A DNA stretch of 64,000 bases, from NCBI RefSeq assembly GCF_002288925.2, contig NW_022098001.1, positions 11,250,495 through 11,314,494 of the forward strand, read 5' to 3'. The notes beneath the pieces were generated by a model, which worked only from the letters and a program-made list of their open reading frames with translations, was not told the origin of the DNA and ran no database searches. This DNA is from Delphinapterus leucas (lineage: Eukaryota; Chordata; Mammalia; Artiodactyla; Monodontidae). This document shows, piece by piece, positions 9,601-23,200 of this stretch. The stretch's first letter is position 1; every line of letters starts with the position of its first letter. The translations under genes and the position numbers were made by a program.

Positions 9601-12600
9601 TTTGGGTTTCCTTTCGTCAAGAGCCATATTCCTCCACCACACTTGACACCTAGACACAAATGAAGTAACCAAAAGTCCCCCCTGCATTATACATGGAGTC
9701 AGACAAACCTCAGAGAAGAGGCTGAGCTCTACTGAGCAACAAGAGTTTAGAGTCATGATCTTGTCTGACATTTTGATTTTCTCGAAAGTTAACTTTTGCC
9801 TCCTGCAAACACAAGAGTATTCGCTGTCCTAAGTCCACTGCACTCCCAGAGTGTTCACTGGAAGCATTGCTTAAAAAAGGAAAAAAAACTATTGGTAAGC
9901 GTTCCTCCTACCAGGAGTCTATTTTTATCAAGCTCTTCAGGTGATTCTAAAGCAACCAGACCAGTGTCAGGGAACTGTTGTGTATTTCTCTGGTTAAAAA
10001 GCTCATGCAGGATTGATTCTCTGCTCTGGCGGTCACACCCTGGCTAGTAAATCACAGTAGATGATTACTCAGGTATAGTCTGTGAGTAGACCAACCTTCC
10101 AGTCCGCAGGATTTTCGTATCCTTCCTGAGTCCTTTAACTCCTGTGGGGTGCCTTTAAGGCCACTAGGTGGCAGTGTAGTAAAGGTGTGTAACAGTGGGG
10201 ACAGGAAGCCTTTCTGTCTGCTCAAAGAATCTCACTCCTGTGGCCCCATGTGAACACCAAGTGAGTTTAAGAAACCCGAACCTTGAGTGGTGTAAACCAC
10301 ACCTCCATCCCATATTACCATTGGCCTGGGCTTTACTGGCCCACTCGGAGACATCATCCTGAGCCCGTCCATCTGTTAACACGATGGCCACTCTGGGCAC
10401 CCGTGCGGAGAGTGGCCTGGCCCCTTCTACTTGGGTAAAACTTCTCTCAAACATGTGTTTCAGAGCCAGTCCGGTCATAGAGCCCTTGCCCATGTATTTC
10501 ATGTGGGCCACAGCTTTTTTCATGTCTTTGGCCGAGCTGAAGTTTCTCAGTGTAAACTCTGTGCGGACCTGCGTGGAATACTGGAGCAGCCCCACTCGAG
10601 CGGCTTTTGGGGAAATTGCCAAGGAATCTATAATTCCAGTGACAAACTGCTTCACAATCTCAAAATTCTCTTCTCCGAGGCTCTTGGATCCATCGATCAC
10701 AAAGACCAGGTCAACTGGGCCTTCAGTGCATCCTACAGGAATGAAAGGAAAGTTGAGCTAGTTAAATGATAAAAATCACTTATGCACAAGAGAAGAAAAC
10801 TGGGCTTCCCTGGTGGCGCAGTGGTTGAGAGTCTGCCTGCCGATGCAGGGGACACGGGTTCGTGCCCCGGTCCAGAAAGATCCCACATGCCGCGGAGCTG
10901 CTAGGCCCATGAGCCATGGCCGCTGAGCCTGCGCGTCCAGAGCCTGTGCTCCGCAACGGGAGAGGTCACATCAGTGAGAGGCCCACGTACCGCAAAAAAA
11001 ACACAAAAAACTGTGCTTCCACTGGAGGTATAACCACTTGGGAGAGCCACCTTTATTCTTTACCTAATACACAGGACAGACAGAAAGTGTAGGGAGAGTA
11101 ACGAGCAACAATAATGCTCAGAATTGCCTTTATATGCGGCTTGTCAAATTGTCAAAAAGTTGTATTTTCCACCAGCAAAAACACAGCAGATGCACAAACT
11201 GGAAACCAGGTCCACACTGTACCCTGGGTCACCGGCAGCCAGGTCTGGGAGGGACTGTGTGTACAGTACTCTGAAGGGTCTGACAGCACCCAAAAGATTC
11301 CAATAACTTTACTCCAGGCGGGTGATATCACCCCGGTGCTGGCATCTGACAGACAACGGACTTGGAAAGTCTTCCAGTTCAGCTCGGCCATCACCTCTTC
11401 CAGGGAGATTTCCTAGTAACCCAGCTTATCTTAGTTACTCTCTGTGTAGCCCTAACACTACTAATTTAGTGGACAAAAAATTGTTTATTGAGCACCTGCT
11501 TTGTGTAAGGCAGTCAGTGCAGTAGGATTGCAACAGTGACCAAAGCAAAATCCCTGACACCACGTTGCTTATAGTCCAGTGTACTCTGTGCAGTGCTCCA
11601 CGCTGTACAACAGCTAGTCAATTATGTGTCAGTTTCCTCCTCTAGTCTGCCAGTTCCTCCTCAGCAGTAGCCATTTCTCATTAATTTCTGTACCTCCAAT
11701 ACCTGGCACACAAGAGTTGTTAAATAAATGCTTGTTGACAGAATAAACGAAGGAGGTGGTGTGCATTGGGTAGCACACCCGTAAGTATCCTATTGACTTT
11801 TTCTTTTTTTTTTTGGCCGAGCCACACAGCCTGTGGGATCCTAGCTCCCCAACCAGGGACCGAATCTGGGCCCTCGGCGAACCTGGGCCCTCGGCAGTGA
11901 AAGCACGCAGTCCCAACCACTGGACCGCCATGGAATTCCCCCCTATTGACCTTTTAAAGTTTTAAACTGAATTATCACTGTGAATTCTTTATCTATATGG
12001 AAGTTTTCCAGGCATCTCAGATGGGTGACAGTAAAAGCTTTATGCAAATACGTAAGCAAACTGGGTGTAGAGAGATTTTTTTGTTATTTAGGGCTGCATA
12101 AGAAAAATTTACAGATCCCAAATGAATGATCTCATTTCAAACAGTCTACAGTACGCAATATACATTCTCTTTTACATATCAAGCAGCTGTCTAATATTTG
12201 AAAATGAAGCACAGCAATATTAGGAAGTAAAGACACACATGCAAAAATATTTCTATTCCTGGGCTTAACTAACATGCTAATGTAATTGTGTGTGTGTGTG
12301 TGTTGGAAGAGTTGGTTCCTCTCTTTCTTCATTAAGTGCTTATCCTCTTTACCCAACCTATTGATCTGTTATTAATGAAAGAGGAAAAGGCCAATTCAGA
12401 GCTTCATTTACATTCATAGCCTGAATCTCAAGGACTGTGCACGTGACTCTCCAGCAGATTTCAGAAATAGTGAAATAATTTTCCAGCAGTGAATCTGTTT
12501 TCTCTTCTTCCCCATATACTCTTTTCTTACAGAATGAAACCAACACCTGCAGCCTCCATGCATAGAGGGGTGTAGAAGGCTTCCCCAGGAAACAAGAATC

Positions 12601-14210
12601 CTAGGTCGAGTGGAAGAGCATCAGGGAGAGAGGTGCCAGACTCTCACTTTTAGATCCAGGGAGAATGACAGTCCCTCTTGCTGGCTACTTGTTTGCAGGA
12701 AGGTCACTCAGCTTTCCTTGGATGTTTTCTTTGGGTAGTTAAGTCAATGAGACTGGAACGGAGCAGTGTTTTGCTTTCTGAACTTAATTTTCACAGAGTT
12801 CCAGAATTTCAGGGTTGGACAAGACCTTTAAAAGCCACTGGTCCAGCCACCCCTGTTGCTCATATCTTTACTGCATCCCTACCCAGTAGCCATTCATTCA
12901 GCCTGGACCTGAACACCTCTCCTGATGAGGAACTCATCACTTCACCACTGAAGCCCCATCTGTAGACAGCTCTGCTGTTGATTACGTTTGTAGCTATCAT
13001 TTGTCGAGCAATTGGAATGTGCCAGCACTGGGCTAAACACCTTTAAATACATGATACCATGTATTCCTCATGACGATTCTGTGAGGTATTGTCTTCATAT
13101 TATACGAAGAAACTGAGACTCAAGTTAAATAATTTCTCCAAGGTCACACAAATGTATGAATAGGGTGTTCAAATCCAGGTCTGTCGAAGCTCATGATCGT
13201 AACTAATTAATCACACAGCTTCTCTGAGACAAAGTGTCTTTGTCCTCATACTCAGCTGTAGCTTCTCCCCAATGTCCTTTCTTTCCCTGGGGTTTGGGGG
13301 GGAGTGTCATATAAATAATAGGTGAGGAGATTGTCAGTTTGGTATTTGAAAGGTACCTCAAGTCTTTTTTTCTACATAGATCTTCCTTTATTTTTCACTT
13401 GACATCGTATTGAACTTCCCCACCATGATGCTTTCTAAATCTTGTCTCTATCCTTTTTCTTTATTTTTTTTCTAAAAAAAAATGTTACATGCACATGGAA
13501 CAAAGTTCAAACACTACAAAGGGTATCTATATCTATATATCTCCATCTCTATCTACCTATATAGCTATATCTATATTGAGAGAGAGAATATAGGTTAGAG
13601 AGAGCCTTTTGCAAAATACATCAGTGGTAACATACTATAAAAACCATTCAGCACCATGCTTTTTTCACCTAAAATATCTTGGGGATACATCTAGAGCTGC
13701 TTCATTCCTTTTAACAGCTGTATAGTATTCTATTGTATAGATGTACCATAATTTATTTAATCAGTATCTTATGGATAGACATTTACCTTATTGCCCATTT
13801 TTGCTACTGCAAATAATGCTGCACAAGATATCCCTTTAAATATGGCTATGTGTTCTTATGTGATAAGAACACAGGCACTTATCTGTGGGATAAACTCCTA
13901 GAACTGGAACTGCCTTTAAAATATCGCCAAATTGCCCTCCTAAAAGTTGTACCAATTCAGACGCCTAGTGATAAAGTTACAATTGCCTATTACAACATAC
14001 CATTGCTGGAGACTTCCCTGGTGGTCCAGTGGCTAAAGTCTCCACGCTCCCAATGCAGGGGCCTGAGTTTGATACCTGGTCAGGGAACTAGATCCCACAT
14101 GACGCAACTAAGTGTTTGTGTGCCGCAACTAAAAGATCCCACACGTGGCAATGAAGATCCTGCGTGCTGCAACTAAGACCCAGTGCAGCCAAAAAAATAA
14201 AAATAAAAAA

Positions 14211-14241
<31 letters not shown>

Positions 14242-17200
14242 TACCATTGCCAATATAAGGAATCATCACACTTTTTGAACTCTGATAACTAACAGGTAAG
14301 AAAAATGTATGGTAGCTTTAATCTCTCACTGTACATTTTCCCTTTTTTTTCTTTTATGGCTTTTATGTTTCATGTCATGTTTAGAAAATTCTTCTCTACT
14401 CTGAGATGATAAAATAACTCAAAATTTTTTCTGCTACTTTAGAGGTATTATTTTTTAAGTTTAAAAGCACAAGTCTTACCTCCCTCATTCCAGATATTCT
14501 TATTCAGCTAGGATCATTCTAGCCTCTTAGCTGATAGTGAACTTACTGTCAACTAAAACCGTAAGTTTTTTCATAGGTGCAGTTAAGCTCTCTCTTCCCC
14601 ATTCTGTATCTATGCGTACACATTTATATCTATGGTAGAAGCAGAGGTGAGGGATTTATTTCCTGCAAATACTCCAAAAAGCAATTGCTCCCAAACCAAA
14701 TTAAGGCAAAAATACCAAGTTGAGATCACTTACTTTTGCACCGTCTTCCATCCTCAGCTAGAATAAATCCCTTTGAGCATTTGCAGATGTAAGAACTGCC
14801 ACGATTAACACAAATGTGTTCACAGCCGTGGTGGGTTGATTTGCAGACATCCTTCCCTGAGGGTAATGAAGGAAGTTAAGCAACCTCATCAATGTAGAAA
14901 TGAGCTGGATTGAACAGTCATGTCAGGACAGATCATAGAAATAATCCATTAAAAAAAATCCCTATTCAAACTTCCTCTATAACATCCCCCTTTTCAGTCT
15001 AATTAACTCAGGATAGGGCATGGTAAAGGAAACCTCTCAGAAAGCTCTAGCTCCCATGAAACTGCGTGGTAAGATGGGTGATCAGGTGTCCCGGATTTAC
15101 TGTTAATTTTTAGAATTGTTCGATGTGCTTTGAGTTTTGGTTTTCCCAAGCTACTGAATTTTCCCCATAGACATCCCAAACGCTTCAGTTTTAATTGTCT
15201 GATGAACATTTCTCATGTGTGAGATACTTTAGTAGTTACAGCCTTTTAATCTTCACGACATCCTGTGGAAAGAGAAGGGCAGGGATAATTATACCCAAGG
15301 TATAAATGAAGAAACGAAGTTTCACAGAGTTGCCCAAGGTCGTACAACCAGTTGATGACACAGCTGAAGCAGGATGTGTCCTGAGTAGTCCTCCTCCACG
15401 GCATGAAAGCCTTTGGATCTCTGGTTCTTTTCGGTCATTAGCTCCCTAAAAGGAGAAGCTTCCTACAAAATTGGAATCAGTGACTACAGATCCCTCTGGA
15501 AGTGGGAATGGTGGGATTTGATTTAGCAATCAAGTTTCACAGGAAGAAGTTGTGCCTTGTGTACAATTGTGTACAAATAGCTCAACTTATTGAGCAAAAA
15601 ATATGTTGAATGAAGAAATGATGCACATGTGTGCCCATGCTTACAGAAAGAGAAGCATGAACAAATGGCTCAGGCAGACATAATGGGCAGAACTGCAGCC
15701 ATGGGCTCCGTAGAAGGACGCCCCCTTGTGAAGGCAAAACATAGGCTAGTGTAGGGAGCCCTGCAGAGTCAGGCCACGGACCCACGGGCATCCCAGGAGT
15801 CGGTTTTTCAGACAGAACTTCTCACTAACAGTAGAAGCCCCTCTTCCTGGCAGAAGAATGAGGAATGAGCTCTCCCCAACCCCACTAAGGTTGACCTGTG
15901 GAGGCCCCCAGTTATTTTGGGTATCCATGAGGATATTCCCCCAAATCAACCTCAACAGCGAGTGAATTTTTTTTTTTAAACTAAAAAAAAAGAACATTCT
16001 GCCCACCAGAGCAGAGTATCACAAAAGCAAGTAGACAGTGTCAAGATCACCCAAAGTAGGGATTAACAGCTCAGAATCTCACAGTGGAGGAAAAATCCCC
16101 ACCCTGTTCTTGTCTACTGCCCACCTCACTGAGCTCGGCCAACCCTGTCTCTTCTGTTGGGGGCTGTGATGGTTAACTTGATGTGTCACCTTGTCTAGGC
16201 ATCAAACACCAGTCTAGATGTTGCTGTGAAGGTATTTTTTTTAGATGAGATTAACATTTAAATCAGGAGACTTTGAGTAAAGCAGATTATCCTCCATATT
16301 GTGGGTGGGCCTTATCTTGAAGACCTTTAGAGAAAAAAAGACTGAATTCCCCAAAAGGAAGAGGGAATTCTGCTGCCAGACTGCCTTTGGATTACAGCTG
16401 CAACATCGGTTCTTCCCTGGGTCTCCAGCCTGCCAGCCTGCCCTACAGATTCCCTGTCTACTTATCGATCTATATACACACACACACACACATACACACA
16501 CACACACACACACACATATTTTACTGGTTCTCTGGAGAACCCTGACCAATATACCTTCTAAGTAAACTCTCAGAATCTGTTTTGAGTGACCTACAGAAGC
16601 AAATGATAGAATGGATAAACAAGACTCACAGAAAATCCTTTCGGCCCTTCTCGCACCTTCTGCCCTTACTTATAAGGTTTTCCAAGAAGAAATAGCACTA
16701 TAACTGTTCTTTGATCCTTATAGAGATTGCTGGCAGAGATTCTAATCCCATCCAATGGCTAGCCAGGCACCGTGCTAGGCTCTGAGCACCCACACAACTC
16801 TTGTGGAAAGGGCCTATAGCTGGGAGAAAGTGCAAAGCAGCGAAAAGCCTGACAACTCAGGATCTTGACTGAGAAATTCTTGAAGAACTAAGGGTCTATT
16901 GTACTGATCACTAGCACAACAGTTTCAGAGCACCCAAGGCAGGAACTTACAATAGTGACACTGATTATAAAGGAAGACTTTCAATGCTTAATGAAGTTCT
17001 CCAACTGAACAAGACCCACAGATGGAGAAGTCCACCTCTACCTTGAAGCCACTTACTTCTGCAGTGTTTCCCATCCTCAGCGAGCCGGAATCCCTCCAAG
17101 CACTTGCAGATGTACGACTCATCACTGTTCACACAAATGTGTTCACAGCCGTGGTCTACTGCTTGGCAGATATCTTTCCCTGTGGATAGCAGAGCAAGTT

Positions 17201-20200
17201 AAATGTTACCAACATCAAGTTTCCCTGGGCTTCACCTGGGAATTTCCATCCATCTCAGCCACTGGACTCCAGGGCCACCTGAGCTCAGTGATCCGTGGGG
17301 AGGAAGGTAAAACTGAGGATGAACTTCAGTGGCTCCAATTCGGGCTCACTCTCCCAACTTCCTCACTGTCACCGCCACCGTCATTCACCAGCACCTACTT
17401 CAGTGTCTCATAAATACGCAATCCATCGTCAGCTTTCTGCAGATGAGTTTGTGACATCAGAAGGGAAACACTGTTGGTATGATTACTCAGGAGATTAAAC
17501 CTCCATTTAGATTAGTGGCACTGAAATCTAATTTTGGCTTTTTCCCTGACATACGACTTTGGAGAATGACTTAACCTTACCTTTCCTTTCTGAAAAATGA
17601 GAAAAATACTTTCAGTTACCCATCTCTTCTTCAAATGTGAAATATGAGTTGTTCTTTGTAAAGTACTTTTGAGAAGCTTAAGAAAAAGACGACTGATAGG
17701 GGTGGCAATCATTTGCTCAGGGTTACACACGCCCCTTTGACTATACAGAGACGTGTCTTGGCCCCATCTAAGAGGCCTTGCTTTCTGAGACGGAGAATGG
17801 CCTCACCATAAGGTGGTCTCTAAGAGGGATTTGTGCCACCAGAAACAACAACAACAGTACTATTAAAGATAAAGAAACAGAGGCTCAGAGAAGTTAAGCA
17901 ACTTGCCCAGCTAATAAATGGCAGAGCTAGAAGCTGATAGAATACTGGATTTCAGACTGTACATCTTTGCAGTAGAGCACACTGCCAACCTGTCGTTTCT
18001 TTCCACAGGGCATAAATGAACATCTTCAGTTGTAGCTCTGGCACTGACTTTTTTCATTTGTCCATTTGTTTGTTTTCTTTTTAATAGACTTCATTATTTA
18101 GGACAGTTTTAGATCTATAAACCCCATACCCAGTTTCCACTATTATTAACATATTATACTAGTGTGACACGTTTGTTAACAATTCATGGACCATTACTGA
18201 TACAGTAATATCAAGTAAAGTCCATAGCTTATTTATATTTCCTTAGTTTTTAAGCCAAAGTCATGTTTTTCTGATCCAGGATCCCACATTACATTTAGTG
18301 GTCTTGTGGCATTGGTTTTTGAGAGGAACTGATACACAGAGATCAGGACGGTGGATTTCATGCAGAGGTCAGATACAGTAATGTGAGCCCACTCCAATAA
18401 AAACTTACTTCTGCAGGTTTTCCTATCTTCACGGAGTATATACCCTTCAAAGCACTGGCACACAAAAGAGCCTCCACTGCTTACACACGAATGTTCACAA
18501 CCATGGTTCCCCAAAGCACAAGAGTCCAATTCTGACAATCCAATTGGAATTAGAGAAAGAGAAAAAGGAAATGATTCACACATTAGCTACTTATTCAATC
18601 TTATAAGACATTTCAGACACCTTAAATGAAAGCAGTACTTTATCCCACAGGGCACATTTCAAAATAGAAAGCATGTCTATGAGCAAAAATTCTTAATATA
18701 TAAAGAGCACATAAAATAAAACAATATGATCATCTCCATAGGAAAAATGAACAAAAGACATGGAAAGAAAAGTTACAAGAGAGATAAAAATGGCCTATAA
18801 ATATTGGAAAATAAGTTCCACATCATTGATTATCATATAACTGTAATGTCAGCTTAGCTACATATCTGCTTATGTATGCATGTATGTGTCCTACTTTGGT
18901 CATCCATCCATCCAGTCATTCATTCATTTGTTCACCAAGTTGTGGAATATTTCATGAGTCCCTTCTCTCTGAGTCAGGTACTCTTCTAGGGTCTGGGGAC
19001 GTAACAATGAATAAAACCAAGTTTCTGCTTTGTGAAGTTTACATTTGGTGGCAAGGGTGGGAGGAAAGAGGGGGCAAGACAAACAACAGACAAACAAATA
19101 TATATGTTAGATGGGGAAGGTGCTATGGAGAAAAGTAGGATAAGGGGGATGGAGAGTGCCCGCTGGTTTGGGGCATAGGGAGGGCTTGTTATTTTACATG
19201 CTGCAGTCAGAGAAGGTGACGCTGAGCAGAGCCCTGAAGAAAGAGATGAGTGAATACGTAGTGTTTGGAAAGAACAGCACCCAAGGAGAACAGCATCTGC
19301 AAATGGCAGTGGTAGGAGTGGGTGTGGCACGTTTCAGGAAAGGTAAGGAGACCAGGGGGCCAGGCAAGTGATAAGCCGGGATAGACCACGTGGGAGTCAC
19401 AGGCAGTGGTTGCATCTAAGTAAGAAGGGGTCACTGGATGGTTCTGAGCAGTGGAGAGACATGAACTGACTTTATTTTTAAAGGACTACTGTGCACAGAA
19501 TGGGGCACAGGTAAGGCTGGAGCACGGAGAGCTGGAAGAAACCCAGTGCACTGATCCTGGTGGCCCAGACAGGCTGGTGAGAGGGGTCAGACTGTGCCTG
19601 TACTTTGAAGGTAGAGCCTACAAGCTTTGCTGATGGGTTGATACAGAGTTTATCTTTATATGGATATGACAGAAGAGTCACAGGTGACTCTGAGGTTACA
19701 GGACTGAGCAACTGCAGAATGGCACTGCCGTCCACATGGCTGGGGCAGCTTCTGCGGGAGCAGGTTTGTGATCCTGTGAAAACCAGGCTGATAGTTTAAA
19801 AACCCATTACTGAGGATAGGTGGGAAGTGATTTTTTATAAGAACCAGACATAATTCTGAGAGTCAACGCTATCATTTCAGATCGAGGAGAATTTCTACAA
19901 TGGATATGACTTGAGGTTACTAAATAAATGCTCCAAAGTGCATAATCACTTTTACAGTCAGGCACAGACCATACGCTTTTTTCTGAGACATTTCTGCAGT
20001 ATTTTTTTTGGAAGGGAGTCCTGAGAACCACCCTATGCGTTAATTAAAGCAGCTGTTGTTGTTCTCCTTTACCAGCTAGGGAAACTACAGTTTGGGAAGA
20101 TTAGTGGCTTGCCAACATCAAATGCTAATAAGTGATAGCACCAGATTAAACATGTAATCTTCTGATAATAAATCCCTAGCTAAATAAATGTTTTCCCTAG

Positions 20201-23200
20201 CTACACTGCGTTGCTATATTCTAAAGTAAGCTTCCAAACATTAAGGGAATTGTGATTGTCTTCGTTTGGGCAGAAGTGCTGCCAAAATCGTTGTACAATG
20301 GGAAGGCATTACATCAACTAACATAACTGCAGAGGAGAGTCAAAGCAGAGCTGTCCCTTCCTCTTTGCTCTGAACATGACTTACTTCTCTGGGCACAATC
20401 TAGACTCATTATTAATGCAGAACATCACCCGATGGCTTGGGGTAATCCCTCACACAGTGTTGAGTGGAAATGCAGTTGAGTGATCCATAATACAGACAGC
20501 TGGCTGGCTGTGGAGGCGAGCACTTTTTTCCTCACCATGAATTTATATTAAGAAGATTCCATTTTCCAATGCAATAAAATAGCTATACATAACTCTTTCA
20601 GTCCAGTCTTGCCAAGCCATAATCCAGACAGACCCCCATGAGCACACCCCTTCTTTTTTCTTTTTAATAAAATTATTTATTTATTTATATTTTTGGCTGC
20701 GTTGGGTCTTCGTTGCTGCACGCGGGCTTCTCTTGCTGTGGAGCACAGGCTCTAGGTGCACGGCTTCAGCAGTTGTGGCTCGTGGGCTCTAGAGTGCAGG
20801 CTCAGTAGTTGTGGCGCACGGGCTTAGCTGCTCTGTGGGATCTTCCCGGACCAGGGCTCGAACCCGTGTCCCCTGCACTGGCAGGCGGATTCTTAACCGC
20901 TGCGCCACCACGGAAACCCACACCCCTTGTTTCTGGAGCTTCCCCCATGCCCTGTCCTGTCCCCATAGCTCCATCTCAGTTTGCAATTTTGAAGAGTAAT
21001 TGTCTCGGTGCAGGGACCCTGAAAGGTCATCGTCCCCCAGCTTCTCCCACGCCGAGCCACGGTGGTCTGAGCCTGTATGAGGCAGAGTGGCACTGCTATC
21101 CTTTATCAGGAGCCTGCTGAGCCTGAAGCCCCTGTTCTCAGGGGGCGTATTCACTCTTGCTGCAGACTATCCCAGGAGCTCCCAGTCCAGCTTCTGAGCT
21201 CTCCTGGGCTTTTGTACTAATAGCTGTTTGGAAATTCTGTTGTGTGCATGCTTTAAAAGCATGTAGAGAGTTTGGGTTTTTAACCTTTCCCCTCCTCACC
21301 CGCTTAGAGCATGTGATCAAGAGAGAGGAGAGCTGCGGTTCTCAACCTCTGGTGAGCATCAGTCACTTGCAGAGATTATTTTAAAGGCAAAACAGGCCCA
21401 TCGTTCAAAATTCAAACATATTAAGGGCGGACTTCCCCTATGGAGGGATAGCTGGCAATATCTACCAAAAGTACAAAATGTACCTTTGACCCGGCAACTT
21501 CAGTTCTGGAATTCTCTCCTGCAGATACCCTGGCACATATGAAGTGTATCAATAATTTGATATACTTTATTTAAAAAAATTATTTATTTTATTTATTTAT
21601 TTTTGGCTGCATTGGTTCTTCGTTGCTGCATGCGGGCTAGTTGCAGGCTCGAACCTGTGTCCCCTGCATTGGCAGGCAGATTCCTAACCACTGCACCACC
21701 AGGGAAGCCCCTGGTATACTTTCAAGTTATTCACGGCAGCATTGTTTGTAATAACGAAAAGTGGGAAACAACCCAAGTGTCCATGACTACTCAGGAGACA
21801 AGCTGAATAAATATTCTGTACAATGAGACACTTGCTCCCGACATGGCTTCCCCAAGAGTGAGTGATTCAAGAAGTGAGAGAGAGCTCCCAAGAGAGCAGC
21901 CACAGTGTCTCTGATAACGTAACCGGAGAAGTGACCTCCTTGTTATTTCCATATGCTATTGGTCACACAGAGCAACAATGAAGGAGGGACTACACGTGTG
22001 TGAATTCAGGAGATGGGGATTGCTGGGGGCCGCCCTGGAGGCTGCCCACCACCGTTCCTGATGGGAAGTGGAGGTAGGGGATGGGTGGAAGGGTAAGAGT
22101 AGGAGCCAAACTTCTTAATGTACGTCTTTTCGTATTGTTCTGATTTTTAAACCATGTGAAAACCTTTTACCTATTCTAAAAATAGAATAAACTTTAAACA
22201 AAAAAACTTACAAAAGTATTCCTCTTGCTCACCTTTGACACACTACAGCATTATTTTTAAAGGCTGCACCATGATTCATTTAACCAGTTTCTTTTTTTTT
22301 TTTTTATAAATTTATTTATTTGGCTGTGTTGGGTCTTCGTTGGTGCGCGCGGGCTTTCTCTCGTTGCGGCGAGCGGGGGCTACTCTTCGTTGCGGTGCGC
22401 GGGCTTCTCATTGCGGTGGCTTCTCTTGTTGCGAAGCACAGACTCTAGGTGCACGGGCTCAGTAGTTGTGCGCACAGGCTTAGCTGCTCCGCGGCATGTG
22501 GGATCTTCCTGGACCAGGCATCAAACCTGTGTCCCCTGCATTGGCAGGGGGATTCTTAACCCCTGCGCCACCAGGAAGTCCCCTAACCAGTTTCTTATTG
22601 GAAGGGCGTTTAGGTGGTTCCTAGGCTTTGCTATTACAAACATTATTGCAATGGATATTCATGTGCCTGTAGTTTTGCAGACAACGTGCAAGCATGTCTG
22701 AAAGATAAACATCTAGAAGTGGAACTGCCTGCTTAAAGAGAATGAACATTTACAACTGGATACATATTTTCAAATTGTCCTCCAAGGAGGTTGCATCAAT
22801 CACCGTAAGATAATCTCTATTTCTGGGGGTCCAGGGTGCCGCCTGGGCTTCTGGATGTTTTAAAAGCCCCACAGATGATTCCAGTAAACCACCAGGGGTG
22901 AGATGCTGGCACTGGACCCAGAACTCATGTTCAGAGACCTTCCCAAGTGTCCAGACGATTCTGCACCTCCACCATCATGAACCACACGCTATCGTCTTTC
23001 TCTTGGGCTATTATTACATCGTCTACTAAAGGGGTCTCCACAAACCTACTTCCGGCCCCTCCAGCCCATCCTCCCCGACTCAGCCCAAGTCCTCTTTCCA
23101 AAATGTGAATCTGCTCACATCACTCCTTCCCTCTGCCTGAGATCCTTTAATGCGTCTAAGAGTCTGGATAAGACACAGAATCGTCGGTGAGGTTCGCGGG

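Noticed and set aside
10802..11010. tRNA genes, here and at each SINE head
   Set aside because: The tRNA-like A and B boxes belong to CHR SINEs flanked by target duplications and followed by a SINE body and A tail; they do not fold as complete tRNAs.
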